Origin: Nectonema munidae
Lineage: Eukaryota > Nematomorpha > Nectonematoida > Nectonematidae
Direction: 5' to 3'
Length of the DNA: 64,000 nucleotides
Assembly: GCA_030549495.1 (NCBI GenBank)
Contig: JAUIRK010000059.1
Span: forward strand, 124,001 to 188,000
Below are positions 1 through 12,359 of this stretch, piece by piece. Numbering within the stretch: position 1 is the first letter of the stretch; every line of letters starts with the position of its first letter. Position numbers and translations under genes: made by a program. Under the pieces are notes generated by a model that saw nothing but the letters and a program-made list of their open reading frames with translations, searched no databases and was not told the DNA's origin.

Positions 1-1165
1 CTTCAAATGATAAGTTTTTTCAGGCAGAAGTATGCATATACATTATTTCTAGACACAAATATTTTGGTTTACATAAAAATGCTTAGACTTGTAATTTTAA
101 TGTTTCTTGGCATAATGTGCAAGTGGAACACTACAAAAAGGGCATCTTATTCTAAATATCCGCTTACGGTGTCCATCTATTTCTTTCCTTCCTAATATAT
201 AGAAACACTCAAAAACTCGATTTTTATTTTTCAATTTTATCCTTCGAATTATTATTTAAACAATAAAACTAGCATTTAATAAATTAAAAATTATATTTCC
301 AAGTAAATGTCATATATTATGCTCCTTTTTTAATTATAATTGATCACGCTTTTGGGTTACTAAGGCAAACCGAAAATGACACCTCTTTGAATTCTTGTCT
401 ACTACTCTGCACTCTTATGTGCCCTAGATCTTTGAAAGCTGCCCCTTATGTTTCTTTAACGCAGTTTCAATTCATTATGAAAAAAAAATTGATTTTGGAT
501 AAGTGTTATGTCTACAGTCATTCCTGACTTTTCATACGGTTTCTTTTTTGTGTGTTATTTAGGAAAATGATAATATAAATATAATAATCATTTGTATTCA
601 GATAAGAAATTACATGAACAGAGTTAGTGAGGCAGAATTTACTGTGAGTTCTCTGGTCCAAGCCTCTATTCCTTCCATACTTTCAAATACCCCATCTTCC
701 TACTTTGAAAAATTTATTTCACTCGTGCAAGTGAGTTTTTTCTTTTTATTGCTAGCTAACTATTTTGATAAATTTATTCCATTCCTTCTCCTAATAATTG
801 GCCATAAGAAAAGAAGGAATCTCATTGGAATAAGATAGACACCATTTTCGTCTCATCGGTAGGACTATGTTTTTTGAGTTAGGTCTGGAATTTGTTTTGC
901 TGGATCTTGCTAATTTTTGAATGAAATTCTCAAATGTGGGATTCTTAAGTTCCACAGTAGCAAGGTGTTCTCACTATCAAGTCTGATTGTCAATTGTACA
1001 TCACCTTGTTATTGACAATAAAGATATGTATAAGTGTACATTTTCACCGTTATGTACAACGGTAGTGTATTGTAGAGCACTTTACTAGCTCGCATCACGT
1101 CCGTTTGCCCGACCTGCCTGTTTCTTGGCATGGAAACTTTTTCCGTGGTGCAATCGGAAGAAGAA
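1..1165. other. AT-rich stretch without recognisable gene
   Basis: Short open frames here have no family resemblance that I can see. The only local structure is poly-A and poly-T runs. No element end or splice-linked exon was recognised. Confidence 0.5.
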
Positions 1166-1169
1166 TATT

Positions 1170-1890
1170 CTTTATTTTTATTCGTATGATGGTGTTAGAA
1201 GTAGAAACCCTAAGGACACAATAGCTGCTGTAAGATATGACAACTTTATGTAAAAAGTTAAAAAATACTGTCAACGATGCTGTAATCATCGACGAACAAC
1301 TAGTAAAGTTTAGGTTAAAATATATTATCCCAAAAAAATCGGAACCTTATAGGATAAAAATTTACCATTTGAATGATTTTAAGACTTTTTATATAATGAA
1401 ACTTCAAATTTATGTCTCAGATCTGGTTGACAAAAAATATTTTTCAAGTTTAGGTAGACGAATGATAGTAAATTGTAGGTTGTGGTACCTCACATGTTTT
1501 AGCATAAAAGAAAAAGCACTCAACTATAATCGAACAGTCTGTGGGACACTAAATCGGATTCACCGTTTCGTACCGAACATTTTGAAGCTAAAGTATCTAA
1601 TCTACGCGGTTTAAATTTAGTTCATATAAAAATATGCCTGAAATTTTGATATTATATAATCAACATAAAAGTGGAGTGGACTGTTTCAATGCAATGATAA
1701 GAGAATATACTTCTTATAAAGCAGTATTGCTTAGACTATGTAAATATTTTCTAACATGGATTATAAACATAATTGCCCTGAAGAAGCCAAAACCTTCAGA
1801 GAAGAAGACAGGAAAGTTTTTTGAAAATGAAAACTTAGTGAGGCATCAATGGGGATTCGTTCCAGCAATACCCAAATGTCCCAATTAATC
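1170..1890 (+). mobile_element. piggyBac transposase relic (piggyBac-1)
   Basis: This is a decayed fragment of a piggyBac-family (PGBD-like) cut-and-paste transposase. From about 1180 the frame reads like the family's pre-catalytic segment (GVRSRNPKDTIAAVR). The first catalytic block follows with IDEQLVKFR and then SEPYRIKIYHLND. The region corresponding to the second catalytic aspartate (family pattern CDNWFTS) reads NCRLWYLT, so that aspartate is replaced by arginine. EKALNYNRTVCGTLNRIHRF matches the family's 'EKKLT.VGT..KN.R.IP' stretch. A separate frame from 1634 carries the third catalytic block, LYNQHKSGVDCFNAMIREYT. A frameshift and stop separate the two frames. Terminal repeats and TTAA sites were not found, and the N-terminal half is missing. 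The element cannot be active. Confidence 0.72.
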
Positions 1891-2265
1891 AAAAACCTTC
1901 TTTCTTCCACTTCAAGAATGTATTCAAAACATGAAGTTTGTTCCGTAATTAATTATAAGCCAAGAACACAAGGGTTTAACTTATAAACGAATTTTCTGTT
2001 GCAATTCACTTTTTTTTAGATTTCTAAGTATATTTTGTTTATTATTACAATGCGTTATCTTTAGATTTATTCTATTTTACATCATGGAAAATTTTTGAAA
2101 TAAAAAAACCTGCAATATTGACATTTAGAATATTTCTTTAAAATTGTAATGTTTTATAGCAAAAATACATAAAAATTAATATACAAAACCTTTAAATAAA
2201 TATATATATATTTTTTCAATGATCATTTGAATTTTTACCGTTCATCAGTATTTTATGTTTTAGAT

Positions 2266-3530
2266 CTATGATTCCCAAACTGGGGGGGGGGCGCCCCCTA
2301 GTGGGCGTGAGATGGCTATAAGTGGTGCGTAAGGCCATCTGGAAAATATGACTATTTGGCAAGAAAACCAGAATATACCAGTCATGTGAGTGTTGCAGTG
2401 TATGTTTGTGATTGTGTGTGGTGTATAAAACGGATTTATGACGTGATTATATTGTTAAAATTTATCTTGTTGACTGCATTGCAGTCACTGTATCTATAGT
2501 GTGTAATTATCTCTTACAGAAATATCGGTAGCAAAGAAAGGGAAGTTTGTCGATGAGTACATAAAGTTTGGCTTCACTTTTACCGAGAAAAATGGAATTC
2601 ACATTCCTCAATGTGTCGTTTGCCATGCAGTTCTCAGCAATGACGCCTTAAGGCCTGGTCGCCTGGAACGTCATTTGAAGACAAACCATTCTGCACTGAA
2701 AAATAAGCCAAATGAGTTTTTCACAGCCAAACTTGACAAGGTAAAATTAATGAAGCTGGACACCACTGGAGCTTTTCATCAGGAGACATTCAAAGTGGTT
2801 GAAGCATCTTACGAACCCTCATTGCTTATTTCAAAAGCAAAAAAAGCTCGTTCTGTTGGAGAGACTCTTGTAAACCCATGCTTAGTGAGTGCTGTAGGTA
2901 TTTTGTTTGAAGATGAATGTCAGAAGTTATCAAAAATATCTATTTCTGACAACACTATGAAGCGTCGGATTGATGAGATCTCAGAGGCAAGTTTTGGAGA
3001 AAATAACATCTCGCTTTTTTGCAATACAGTGTGATGAAACAACTGATGTTGCCCATTGTTGTCAGTTACTTGTTTACTCACGATTTATGGATGAAGGAAC
3101 TTTGAAAGAAGAAATGCTTTTCTCAGCAGAACTAGACACAACATCAAACGCTTCAGATGTGTTTGCAAAAGTTTCAAATTTTTTTCAAGAACATAATCTC
3201 TCATGGGAAAAGTTAGTCGGTGTCTGAACTGACGGTGCCCCAGCAATTCTTGGATCAAGTTCTGGATTCGTGAAGTTAGTCAAAGAAAAGAATCAAGCAA
3301 CAACTGCTACTCACTGTGTTATTCACCCTTGGTAGGCCTTGGCTGCCAAGACTCTACCAGACGAACTACGCTTGTCACTAAACTTTGCCATTAAAGTAGT
3401 AAATTTTGTGAAAAAGAGCTCTTTAAATTCTAGGCTTTTTACACCTCTTTGTACAGATTTAGGGACTGATCACAAATCTCTTCTTTTCCACAAAGAGGTC
3501 CAGATGCATTAAACTATAAGTATAAATGTA
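2266..3530 (+). mobile_element. hAT transposon relic with BED zinc finger (hAT-A, ZBED5/Buster-like)
   Basis: The left end resembles a hAT terminus (TGATTCCCAAACTGGGG at 2269, followed by a run of ten G). A possible splice acceptor at about 2519 precedes the coding part. A BED-type zinc finger follows: CVVCHAVLSNDALRPGRLER then HLKTNH, with the C2-H2 ligands in place. The frame continues to about 2985, shifts, and resumes at about 2985-3225 with the RNase-H-like catalytic core. IQCDETTDV gives the first acidic residue and TDGAPAILGSSSGF the second, just after an in-frame stop. A further stop lies in the next conserved block (near 3332). Similarity fades near 3530. The C-terminal dimerisation domain and right terminus are absent, so this is a 3'-truncated, dead copy. 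The family is related to vertebrate ZBED5/SCAND3-type domesticated genes, but nothing suggests a host gene here. Confidence 0.8.
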
Positions 3531-4175
3531 ACTCTACAATCTCGAGAGAGATATTCAAAGTAGAGCTGATAATATCATCGACATTTATTTTAGAAAAATT
3601 CCGAAATCTTTTATGATGAGTTATCAAAAATGCCAGGACTCAAGCCAATTCGATCTAAGGGTGGAATGTTTATAATGGTATATTGTATTTAACGTTTTTG
3701 CCTTATTCTTGATTAGCTAAATTTTTCTTAGGTTAGAGTTAAGTTAAAAAGCTTTAAAAGTTTTAGTTCTATCAATGAACTGGTTAAATCTTTGCTCTAT
3801 GAAGAAGCTATCATTGTTTTGCCTTCTATGGTAAGCTATTTTCTTCTTTTTTCGGTATCGATAAATCTACTTTAAATTTTCAATTAACCCTTTAAAAGCC
3901 ACATTTTTGTTTTTCAACTATTTCTGCTTGTTCAGCTTTCTTCTCCCTCGAATAAAATTTAAAAAAAATTTTTTTTTTTTGATTTTTGTAATTTTTTTTG
4001 CCAAAACCTAACCTTCCCATTTAGGGTGCAGTAGGTACAAATGGGTATAGGTAAAAAATAAACTAAATAATTTATTCAAAGTATATACAAAAAAAACTTT
4101 AAATGTTTGAAAAAAATATTGTTTCAGAAAAAGATTGGTGGAAACCTATGTTTCTGGGTATAAGATCTATCAGGG
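3531..4175. other. unassigned AT-rich stretch
   Basis: Poly-T and poly-A tracts dominate (for example 3958-4000). No coding similarity or terminal repeat was recognised. Confidence 0.4.
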
Positions 4176-4717
4176 CAGCGATTTCTAAACTAGAAGAGGT
4201 GCTTTGATACGAAAGGGACGCAGTTTAACGAAAATTTAATAAAGTATTTCACAAATTCCCTTTTTATTCTTAACTTTATTTTATTCATATTTAAAAAGTT
4301 TAAAACAAAAAAACATTTCAAAATTTCAAGTTTTTATACTCACCTTTTTTATTTGCATTTTAAATGACTTTTTGGTATATGTGTCTTTTATTTTTGTATT
4401 TAATTGTTACTTTGCCTTTTTATTTTGACTATTTCATCTTTACTCTTCATAATGAATAATAATTCGTAAGTAAGAATAGTGAAGGCAAGCAAAATGCCTG
4501 CTGGATCAAGGATATACAATTCATCTTAATTATTATTATTATCATTGGCTTAAAAATTATTACAGAAATAAGAAGCTACTATATAATATAACTATATAAT
4601 TTATATTAAAAACTAGACAGAAATATAATATTTATAAATTTTACAATAATGTTTTAAAAGGAGAAAATAATCGATAAAATATAAGAAGGCATATGACATA
4701 AATATTGGAAATCACTG
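4176..4717. mobile_element. candidate non-autonomous hAT (MITE)
   Basis: The left boundary CAGCGATTTCTAAACT at 4176 and the reverse complement of the right boundary (CAGTGATTTCCAATATTT ending at 4717) match over about 14 bases. This is the hAT CAG-start pattern. The interior has no coding similarity. I could not find a clean 8-bp target duplication. The element is therefore a reasonable but unproven call. Confidence 0.38.
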
Positions 4718-5250
4718 ATCTAGGATAATTTTTGAAAAATAAATGCATTTTAAAGATGGATATTTACGGAATCATATTTTCTAGATTAGAACAAGGAAAC
4801 AAAAGATCAATTACTCATTTGAAGCTTTTTTATCCATGTAAAATGAAACAAGATCTGGAAGACAAAGAGATGTTTACTGTTCGATAGAATTTACACCAAC
4901 GGACTGTTCTTTTATAGAATGCGTTCGATATAACAATTTGTTTTAAAGGAACTCCGACCTAAACTTTTAAGAAAATGTTAAATGCTGTAAATTGTTTTTT
5001 ATTGATTTAGTAGTATTTTATTTTGTAAATAAATCAAAACAAATAACATACTTTACATTTTTATGTCAAAGTAAAATAAAACCAAAGGAGGCAATGAGCA
5101 CATTAGGATGCTTTTAGAAGATATATAGTACAAAGAAAAATTGAGTAGGTATAAAAAATTTCAGAAATTGAAAATTAAACATATATATATACGGTGCACA
5201 GAAGCTTAGAAAAAATATATAATAAAAAATAATATATAATATCAGTTTAA
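4718..5250. other. unassigned AT-rich stretch
   Basis: No gene or element end was recognised. The sequence is AT-rich with short homopolymers up to the tail of the antisense LINE. Confidence 0.4.
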
Positions 5251-8200
5251 AAATAATTTATAGAATATGTACACGAACAATATTTACGAATTTGAAAATA
5301 GAGAAGAAAGAGAATTAGAAAAATGACAATTCGGCTATTATGATATGGCCTGTAACTTTCTTCAAAAATATTAAATAGTCTTCTCTGTATTCGATAAACT
5401 TTATTCAGGCGAGTGACATTAGATGAGCCACAAATAGTATTTAGGTATTTTATATGAAGTTATATATAGGCATAATACAAAATTCTACTCACAAAAGAGA
5501 GTAGAAAATACTTATTTGAAGAAGATCCCAGTAAGTCTAGAAATTTTATCAATTCATTTTAGATCAAAAATATATATTTTCAAGAACATTGTTAATAGAG
5601 TTTATGTCATTGTTAGTTTCACGTGATAGTTACATCATCCGCATAAAAAGTGGAAATTTGTTTAGAAATATCATTTATATAAAAATAAAAAAGAAGAGGG
5701 GCAAGGATTGCTACTCCTCTTTGGAGATTACGTGAGCTGGATTTTATTGAATTATATCTAAGGATTTTATCATTTATTAATTCTATTAGGAAAACCTAGA
5801 CGATCAAGTCTATGCTTAACAGAGTCGAAGGCTTTGGAGTAATCCAACAATATAGCAATTGGTACAGAAAGTGAAGAGATTTTACAGATGTCGCATAGAA
5901 GATTAAGAACAACATGTTCGGTAGATTTGCGCTTAATAAAAGCAAATTGGTATTCCCTAATAAAAGAAAACCTATGAGCGAAATTGATGAGTTTATTAAA
6001 TATAATTTTTTCAAATATTTTGGAAAAACCAGATAATATAGATATTGGTCTGAAGTTATCAACATTATTAGCAGATTTATTGGTTTTCAATACAGGTATA
6101 AGTTTGGTAATATTAAAAGAATTCGGAAAGATACCACTGTTCCAAGAAATATTGAATAGATATAAAAGTATAGAAGAAATATAGGGAAATATATAGATCA
6201 GTGGTTCCCAAAATTTTTAAGCTTGTTACCCGATTTAAAATGCCCCAATAAGCATGTTACTTCTTTCAAAAATGTTGTCAACATAGATATATATGACTAA
6301 ATGAGAACACTAGAGATATTCTATATTTATTGTATTCAAGAGCATCAGTGGGATGGATGGAGTTGCAGGCAAGCTAGTTTAGGAATTCTTAGTTTTGTTG
6401 TTGATAGTGCCAGTTTGACATCGTTTGCAACATTCAAGCGAGTCCTCTTTTTTGTTTTCATCTACAGCACTGTTGAGAACCCCTTCTCACATAGATACGT
6501 TGTTGAGAATGATACCAACAACTACAAGGCTCTCTTGGACACAGGTGGCGAGTCAGCTAGTCGTGAAATCCAAAAGGAATCTGTATCTTGGTTTTGCAAT
6601 TCGATTTTCAAGGCTTCATTGGCTTGGATTGTCTTCCATTCCTCCTTTGCAGAGAAATCATCATCATTAATCAGGTACAAAGAAGGGATGAATGATCCAC
6701 TGAAGACTGGCTCTTTTTTTGCTGAATTTCTGAGAAGTAATGATGCATGCTTGTTACAAACTCCTCCAATGGTCGCTCGTCTCATTGTTGATGACCTGCA
6801 GAACTGATCCAGTATCTGGTGAATTCCAGATGAACCGAATTGGATATTCTTCAATGCTACAGCCCGGCACTGAAAATATGCCAGCTCCTCGAGGACTCGG
6901 ATGGCACTTCTGGAAGTGAGCTAAGAGTTTTGATGGCTCGAGGCTTTCATTTGTCAGCACTTTGTGACATACCACACATTGTGGCCGATCTTCCCCACCA
7001 GAAAGTAAATTCACAACGCTTTTTGGACAACATAAAAAATTTTGAACACAGAACATAAAATTATTATAGGTTTAGTTTACAACGTTACATACTAAGAATA
7101 TTTAGACATTTATTCTAACGCCAGGTACTTCATCATTTTCAGAATCATTAGCTTCTTTTTCTCTGAACCCTCCATTATATCCGGAAAAATTGCTAAATTA
7201 CCCCCAGTTTGGGAAACATCGATATTGATGACCAATCTAAGATGAATTTTATCATAACCACATGAGTTTAAATTATTCAAAGAAGCCGATGCAATTGACA
7301 ACTCATTTAGGGTAATAGATTGATTACAAAATGAATTTTGATTTAGAGCAACAGTTGAGTTTATGTATTCTAAGTAAGTTGGATCGATAGCTTCAGCCTC
7401 AGTAATGAAATATTGGATAAAGTCGGCTTTCCCATAAGTTCTTTTTATCATTAAGAAGTTTGGTATAGAAATCTCTGTCTTAAGTTTTTTTAACTTATAA
7501 AAGGATGGAAAACGTTTATAGTAGTTAATATTGAAATCTCTTGATGAATTATTCTTTTTTCTAAAAAGTTCTTCTTTAATTTTTGTCATTTGCTGAAGTT
7601 CATTAGTTTACGAAAGATTGGAGCGAGATTTTCACTTGAAAGGAATTAATGGAAATGCTTTATTAAAAATTAATTTAAACATATTTAGAAATGTTGAGAA
7701 AGCTACAATAGTATCAGTTATATCAATATAGAAGAATAGCGTGAGTTAACTGCACTGTTTGAGAAAATTTATAAAATTTACTCTAGAAAAGGATCGCTTA
7801 AGAATAGCGCTGTTATTTAATCTTTCATTGCAAGATAGATAATTGTTAACGATTACAACATTAGGATAGTGATCTAAAGATATTAGCTTAAACGTTTGAA
7901 AGTTAACATTAGAGTTAATTAAAAAATTGCCAATCAATGAATATTTACGAGTAGGTTTGGTTATTGTTGGAAAGAATCCATATGAAAGAAGCAGATTAAT
8001 AAAATCGAAAGCATTATGATTTGTATCATACTTCAAAAGATTTATGTTAAAGTCGCCACAAATAAAGGTCATCATGTTAGACTTACTCGGATTCCCTAGC
8101 GTTTCCTCTAACATTTTTAGAAATTCATTCAAATCTGATGGTGGACAGTAAAAAATTAATAATTCTATCATATACTTTGAATTTGAAGAATATATAATTA

Positions 8201-8650
8201 CATATAAACTCTCTATATGTATCAGCCTGATAATAATCTAATAATACGCCAATAATAACGATAGACCCATTATACCTCATTGTTTCTCTCGGCAAAAATA
8301 AACTAAAGCCTCTATCTATATTGTAAATTGAGAAATCATCAATTTGTCTAATTTCGGTAACTATATCAAACTAGTTTCTAGATGAACATTAAAAAGTGAG
8401 CGTTTAGCAAATTTTGATGGCAAGCTCTGAATATTGATATTAAGTAACTTTAAGTCGAAAGGATCCAAAGAAGTAATTTGACTTTTTAACATAGATGGAA
8501 AAATATTACATGTCGGAGGCAAGAGAGTGTCTTAATCTAAAGAATTCATAAAGGATGACTTTTATCCATATAATATTGATTAGTACAACTCATTTAGAAA
8601 TTATTAACCAAAAGAGATAATCATTCAATTTGTTCAAAAGTTCTTTCTTC
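5250..8650 (-). mobile_element. LINE (APE-type non-LTR retrotransposon) relic, L-A, split by a hAT insertion
   Basis: Read on the minus strand, the element keeps the order of a jockey/CR1-type ORF2. The apurinic endonuclease tail lies at 8171-7746 (CGDFNINLLKYD, then ISLDHYPNVVIV). The linker to the RT lies at 7589-7230 (NSCGYDKIHLRLV). After the inserted hAT (6199-7221) the reverse transcriptase follows at 6190-5770 (NVDNFRPISILSGFSKIFEK, LLDYSKAFDSVKHRL), and then an intact YADD box with FYINDISKQISTFYADDVT at about 5640-5720. Downstream, ICGSSNVTRLNKVYRIQRR at 5350-5450 is the usual post-RT block. Several frameshifts and stops break it. Clade assignment beyond APE-type LINE is not possible by eye. 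It is closely similar in style to L-E, L-I and L-J elsewhere in the window. Confidence 0.82.
6199..7221 (-). mobile_element. internally deleted BED-finger hAT (hAT-B) nested in LINE L-A
   Basis: Both ends are visible: CAGTGGTTCCCAAA starts at 6199, and the inverted partner (TTTGGGAAACATCG) ends at 7221. Flanking 8-mers atatagat (6191-6198) and atattgat (7222-7229) differ by one base and fit the 8-bp hAT target duplication. On the minus strand the N-terminal half encodes a BED finger (PQCVVCHKVLTNESLEPSKL then HFQKCH, 7056-6900). The C-terminal part keeps the dimerisation region (FSTTYLCEKGFSTVL, then RLNVANDVKLALSTTKLRI, about 6530-6360) with one stop inside it. The catalytic core between them is mostly missing, since the whole element is only 1,023 bp against 2.5-3 kb for an intact relative. 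It interrupts the LINE between its linker and RT, so it is younger than the LINE. Confidence 0.85.
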
Positions 8651-8659
8651 TAAGCAAAG

Positions 8660-9240
8660 AATAGCACCCTTAGACAGGGCTTTTGAGGTTCAAAGCTTTC
8701 TATTTAAGTACACTTGCATCAATTGTAGGTTTAGGAGAATTAAGGCTACTGGAAGAAGTAGTCTCAATGAGTAGAGAGTTGTTCTGTTTTTTTAATTTTT
8801 TTAAATTATGCATATTTTTGCACGGATTTAACTTTTTTTCAATAGGCTTTTTGATATTATCATCTTCTTCATTAAAAAAGTTTGGGATTGAAAGAGACAA
8901 AGCACGATGATATGTAGAACACGCTTTGGTTATGTAATATGTTAGTAAGCGAAGCAACATTAGCATAAGTTCTGTTTTCAACATTTGATTCAGGATTTAT
9001 CTTTATTGCCTTTAATCTTCTCTTTCTATACTAAAGTGAACAACTCAGACCTATTAAGCATACAAGCATGATACTCAATAGGTTGCCATTTTGTGTGGGA
9101 ATTGCTTAAATTACCAACTTGGTTTCTACGGTGAGTGGTTGTTCGAATTAGTAGCTTGAAGAGAAGCAATTTCCGGAGTTTCTTATTGCCATACATTAAA
9201 ACACGCCTTATCCTAGGAAGAGCCGTAACGTCGTTCATGA
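8660..9240 (-). mobile_element. possible 5' part (ORF1 region) of LINE L-A
   Basis: Two minus-strand frames (8984-8700 and 9238-9026) lie directly upstream of the LINE endonuclease. One begins near NVENRTYANVASLTNI, a motif style seen in LINE ORF1 proteins just before the C-terminal region. No zinc knuckles are visible, and neither frame matches a family I know. Position and strand are the main support. Confidence 0.3.
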
Positions 9241-9244
9241 AGCC

Positions 9245-10372
9245 GAATCCCCATTGGCTTTAAACGTAGTGTGGGCTTACCCTTGTTCTTTTCATTCGAT
9301 TGTGTAGTAGGCGCTTCGAGATCAACTGTGCTGCATGCACCCGCTCATTCCTTCAAGCAGTGCGTCCGTGGATAATTTTTATTGAGAAACAAAAGTTTTT
9401 TGACTACAGAATGTCCTAATAGAACTCCTTCACGTTATAATGCTAATATTCAAGTTTAACTTTGCACTTATTTAGCATGTTCATTTTTGTTCGTTTTCAT
9501 TTGCATAGCTTTATTTTCAAGATGTTACTCTTATTCTTTATTACTTTGCTTAGTTGTTTGGCATTGATGGCTTTATAAGAATTTCTCTTACTCTTCCAAA
9601 ACACATGGTTTTACAAGCATGTTCTCGTTTTCGAGTTTTCTTCAAAAAACATCAAAAGATTTCTCTAAACTCGCACTCTTAACCCTTTCATGTTCATTGT
9701 TCATTTTTATGTTATTATCTCATTTTCTAGTCACTATTTTATACTAAAATAAACTTTTCAATCTCTGTCTTAAGTCTTTGATTTTTTATTATCGACCAAT
9801 TTACCGGGATGCTCACCTAGTATGAAAATCAATTAAACCTGGTAATGAATGTCAAATATTATAAACTTCAAAATAAATTCTACTTGCAGTATTTCTTTGC
9901 TAATTATTTTCTTAAATTATTCAACTTTTGGTGTTTACTCTCAAAATTTTCATTTGTCAGTAAATTAGGCATCTTGATAGGACCCCTATCGTATTGGCTA
10001 CAAATTCGCTATCGTCTCGTAGTCTCTACATCATTTCTATAGTTTATGTAATTTGTCTATATAGATGTAACTTTTTAGCAGTTCACGAACTCTAAATCCA
10101 AAGCAGTGTAATTTTGAAGCAGATAATTATGCTGTATCATTGCTTTCTAAAAATCAATAAAAAACAAGTTTCATAATCATTTTCTAAAGAATGTTAAATA
10201 ATTACAAATTATAAAAAGGAACTCAATTACCACTTCCAAATTCTGTTGTCAAACCAGTCCTAAAACCAGACTGTTTTAAAATAAGTATTTTAAAGTTGTT
10301 CAGATAATTTAACATTCTTTTGACATTTTTCAAAAAAATTTCCAATAAATATAAAAAACTGTTAGAACTATA
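9245..10372. other. unassigned stretch
   Basis: The left third (9245-9380) is less AT-rich than its surroundings and may belong to the LINE 5' end. The remainder is AT-rich with no recognised gene or repeat end. Confidence 0.4.
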
Positions 10373-11900
10373 CAGTCAAACCTGCTTTAACGGCCACCTG
10401 TCAATAGCGTCCACCTCTTATGGCCATTTAAATATCCCCCGGACAAAATTACTACACAATACACCCTGTGAATAGCGGCCACCTGCTAAACGCGACCAAC
10501 GTCCACTTCTTGATGTAGTTAACGGCCAGGCTGCCACTAAGTATTTTGCAAAGAAATATCAAGTGAAGGATAGATTATTATCTTGTTCACAATTTACAGA
10601 TGTATCTTCCAATCAAAGACATATAATTGTGCATATGTATTGAGTTCTGGGAGAAATGTGTGAAGCACATATGTACTTTCATTTGTAGAACTTAAATCAG
10701 TAACATAATAATGATGGACACTTTCGTTGTTTGAGCGCTTTTCTCTTCTATGCAGTCTACACTAAAATGTTGTGGAAGACTGGAAGTAGAAACTACTCCA
10801 AATCTGTTTCAATTATGATGCTCGTAACATCTTCAATATGGATGAAACTGGGCTTTTTTTTAAATGTCTGCTGACGCAACGTTACACTTCAAAGGAACGG
10901 ACTGTTTTGGTCGAAAACGTTCGAAGGAGGGTATCACTCTTATGTTGTGTTCTAATTCTCTTGGAGAAAAAGAGCGTCCAATGTTAATTGGCAAATCATT
11001 GCCCAGGCTTTGGCCCCGTTGCTTTGGAAAAATACAACATAAAGATTTTCCGGTAGATTACCACGCAAACAAAAAGGCTTGGATGATAAGCAATCTTTTT
11101 GAACTTTTTATTAAAAAACTCAACAAAAAATGCATTCCCAAAGCCTAAAGATCCTTACAATGTTCTATGCTGGACAATGTTCTATGCCATCCTCGTTTAG
11201 AGTTTTCTAATATAAAACCTGTTTTCTTTCCTCCTAACACTTCTTCCATCACTCAGCCAATGGATCAAGGAATAATAGACGCGGTCAAATTGAATTTCAG
11301 GAAGCGGCAGCTGCAAGGTATAATCAGTCGAATGAAACAAGAAGAGGAGTTGATGGCTTCTGATCTGTTGCCACGCACTGATCTTCTCCAAGCTATTTAT
11401 TGGCTTCACGAAACATGGGGAAAAATAAGGGCAGACACAAACTAAATGTGTTTCCAAAGATGTGGAGTTGGTTGTGAAGACGCTGAAAGTAAAGTTGATG
11501 AAGACAAGAAGAAGCGAATGATGATATAGAGACTGTTTGTCGAGAAAATTTGCAAATGAGTTTAGATGAATTCGTTGGATTCAATGCTTCACTGGTGACA
11601 ACTGATCATAATCACCCTTCAACTGTCGAAGATTTTCAGCACCGACTTGAATTCAATCAAGAAAATGATGAAATCAGCGAAGAAGAAGATGAAGGCTCAC
11701 GTGAACTCCAGTACAAAAACCTTGGGGATGTCAGTAAAAGTATTTCTGAAATACAGGCATTCGCGATACACAAAGGCTTCACTAAAGCACTCGAAAAATG
11801 CATAGAGTTGAATGATGCAGTAGATTTACAAAAACAAAATGTCAAAGATCTCTGATTACTATATTTTGAAAAAGAATAATGTAAGCCTCCATCATACATA
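10373..11900 (+). mobile_element. Tigger/pogo transposon relic (Tigger-1)
   Basis: A TA followed by CAGTCAAACCTGCTTTAACG at 10373 is a typical Tigger-type terminus. The catalytic domain begins near 10835 with IFNMDETGLFFK (first aspartate). It continues in another frame as FKGTDCFGRKRSKEGITLML and GEKERPMLIGKSLPR. MLDNVLCHPRLEFSNIKPVF at 11167 carries the second aspartate. PPNTSSITQPMDQGIIDAVK carries the third. A more acidic C-terminal tail runs to about 11850, as is common in the family. The N-terminal DNA-binding domains (CENP-B-like helix-turn-helix) are not recognisable between 10500 and 10800. Frame breaks occur near 10862, 11147 and 11445. The right terminus was not found. All three catalytic aspartates survive, but the reading frame does not. 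Confidence 0.8.
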
Positions 11901-12195
11901 ACCTATATCACTATTAAAATTTTTATTAATAAAATGCTTTTCTGGTTTTTATTACTTTTACTTTTAATATTTTCATATTTTGTTTGCTATTTTATACAGT
12001 TTTATTTTTTAGAGACAAGTGCCTAGTTAAATAAATTCCACACACAATCTTTTAAATACGAAATAAGTAAAATTATTTTTATTCCCTGAATGAAGATCAG
12101 TAAAATTTTAAATATATTGAGTTTATGAGAATAATATTCAGAAAACAATTTATTTAATAGAACACAAAAAAATTCAATAAAGCAACTTTTTTTTA
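11901..12195. other. unassigned AT-rich spacer
   Basis: It contains several AATAAA-like hexamers and poly-T runs. It may include the 3' untranslated end of Tigger-1. Nothing else was recognised. Confidence 0.35.
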
Positions 12196-12283
12196 GTTGT
12201 CGGTATCGCACCCAAGGGAAGAAGAATCACCCAGACCATCTGGATCGAGACCCTGCGTTCCCACCACTAGGCCATTTGCCGAA
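12196..12283 (-). repeat. tRNA-like SINE head with A and B box
   Basis: On the minus strand TGGCCTAGTGG (plus 12264-12274) fits the RNA polymerase III A box. GGGTGATTCTTC (plus 12221-12232) fits a decayed B box about 42 bases downstream, the spacing seen in tRNA genes. The sequence does not fold into a convincing tRNA and is followed by AT-rich DNA, so a tRNA-derived SINE is more likely than a tRNA gene. The tail was not defined. Confidence 0.45.
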
Positions 12284-12359
12284 TTTATTTGATATATGTC
12301 GGAACCTTCGAACGAAAAATAATCAAAAGAATTGGCCTTAATTAAAACTTCACTTATAG

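Noticed and set aside
2520-3230. A host ZBED-type zinc finger gene
   Set aside because: In-frame stops, a frameshift, a hAT-like left terminus and loss of the C-terminal domain mark it as a dead transposon copy.
7110-7589. A 159-codon minus-strand protein
   Set aside because: It is a chance read-through from LINE linker sequence across the border into the end of hAT-B. The last 40 codons are translated terminal repeat.
12196-12283. A functional tRNA gene
   Set aside because: The A and B boxes are present but the arms do not pair well and there is no clean acceptor stem.
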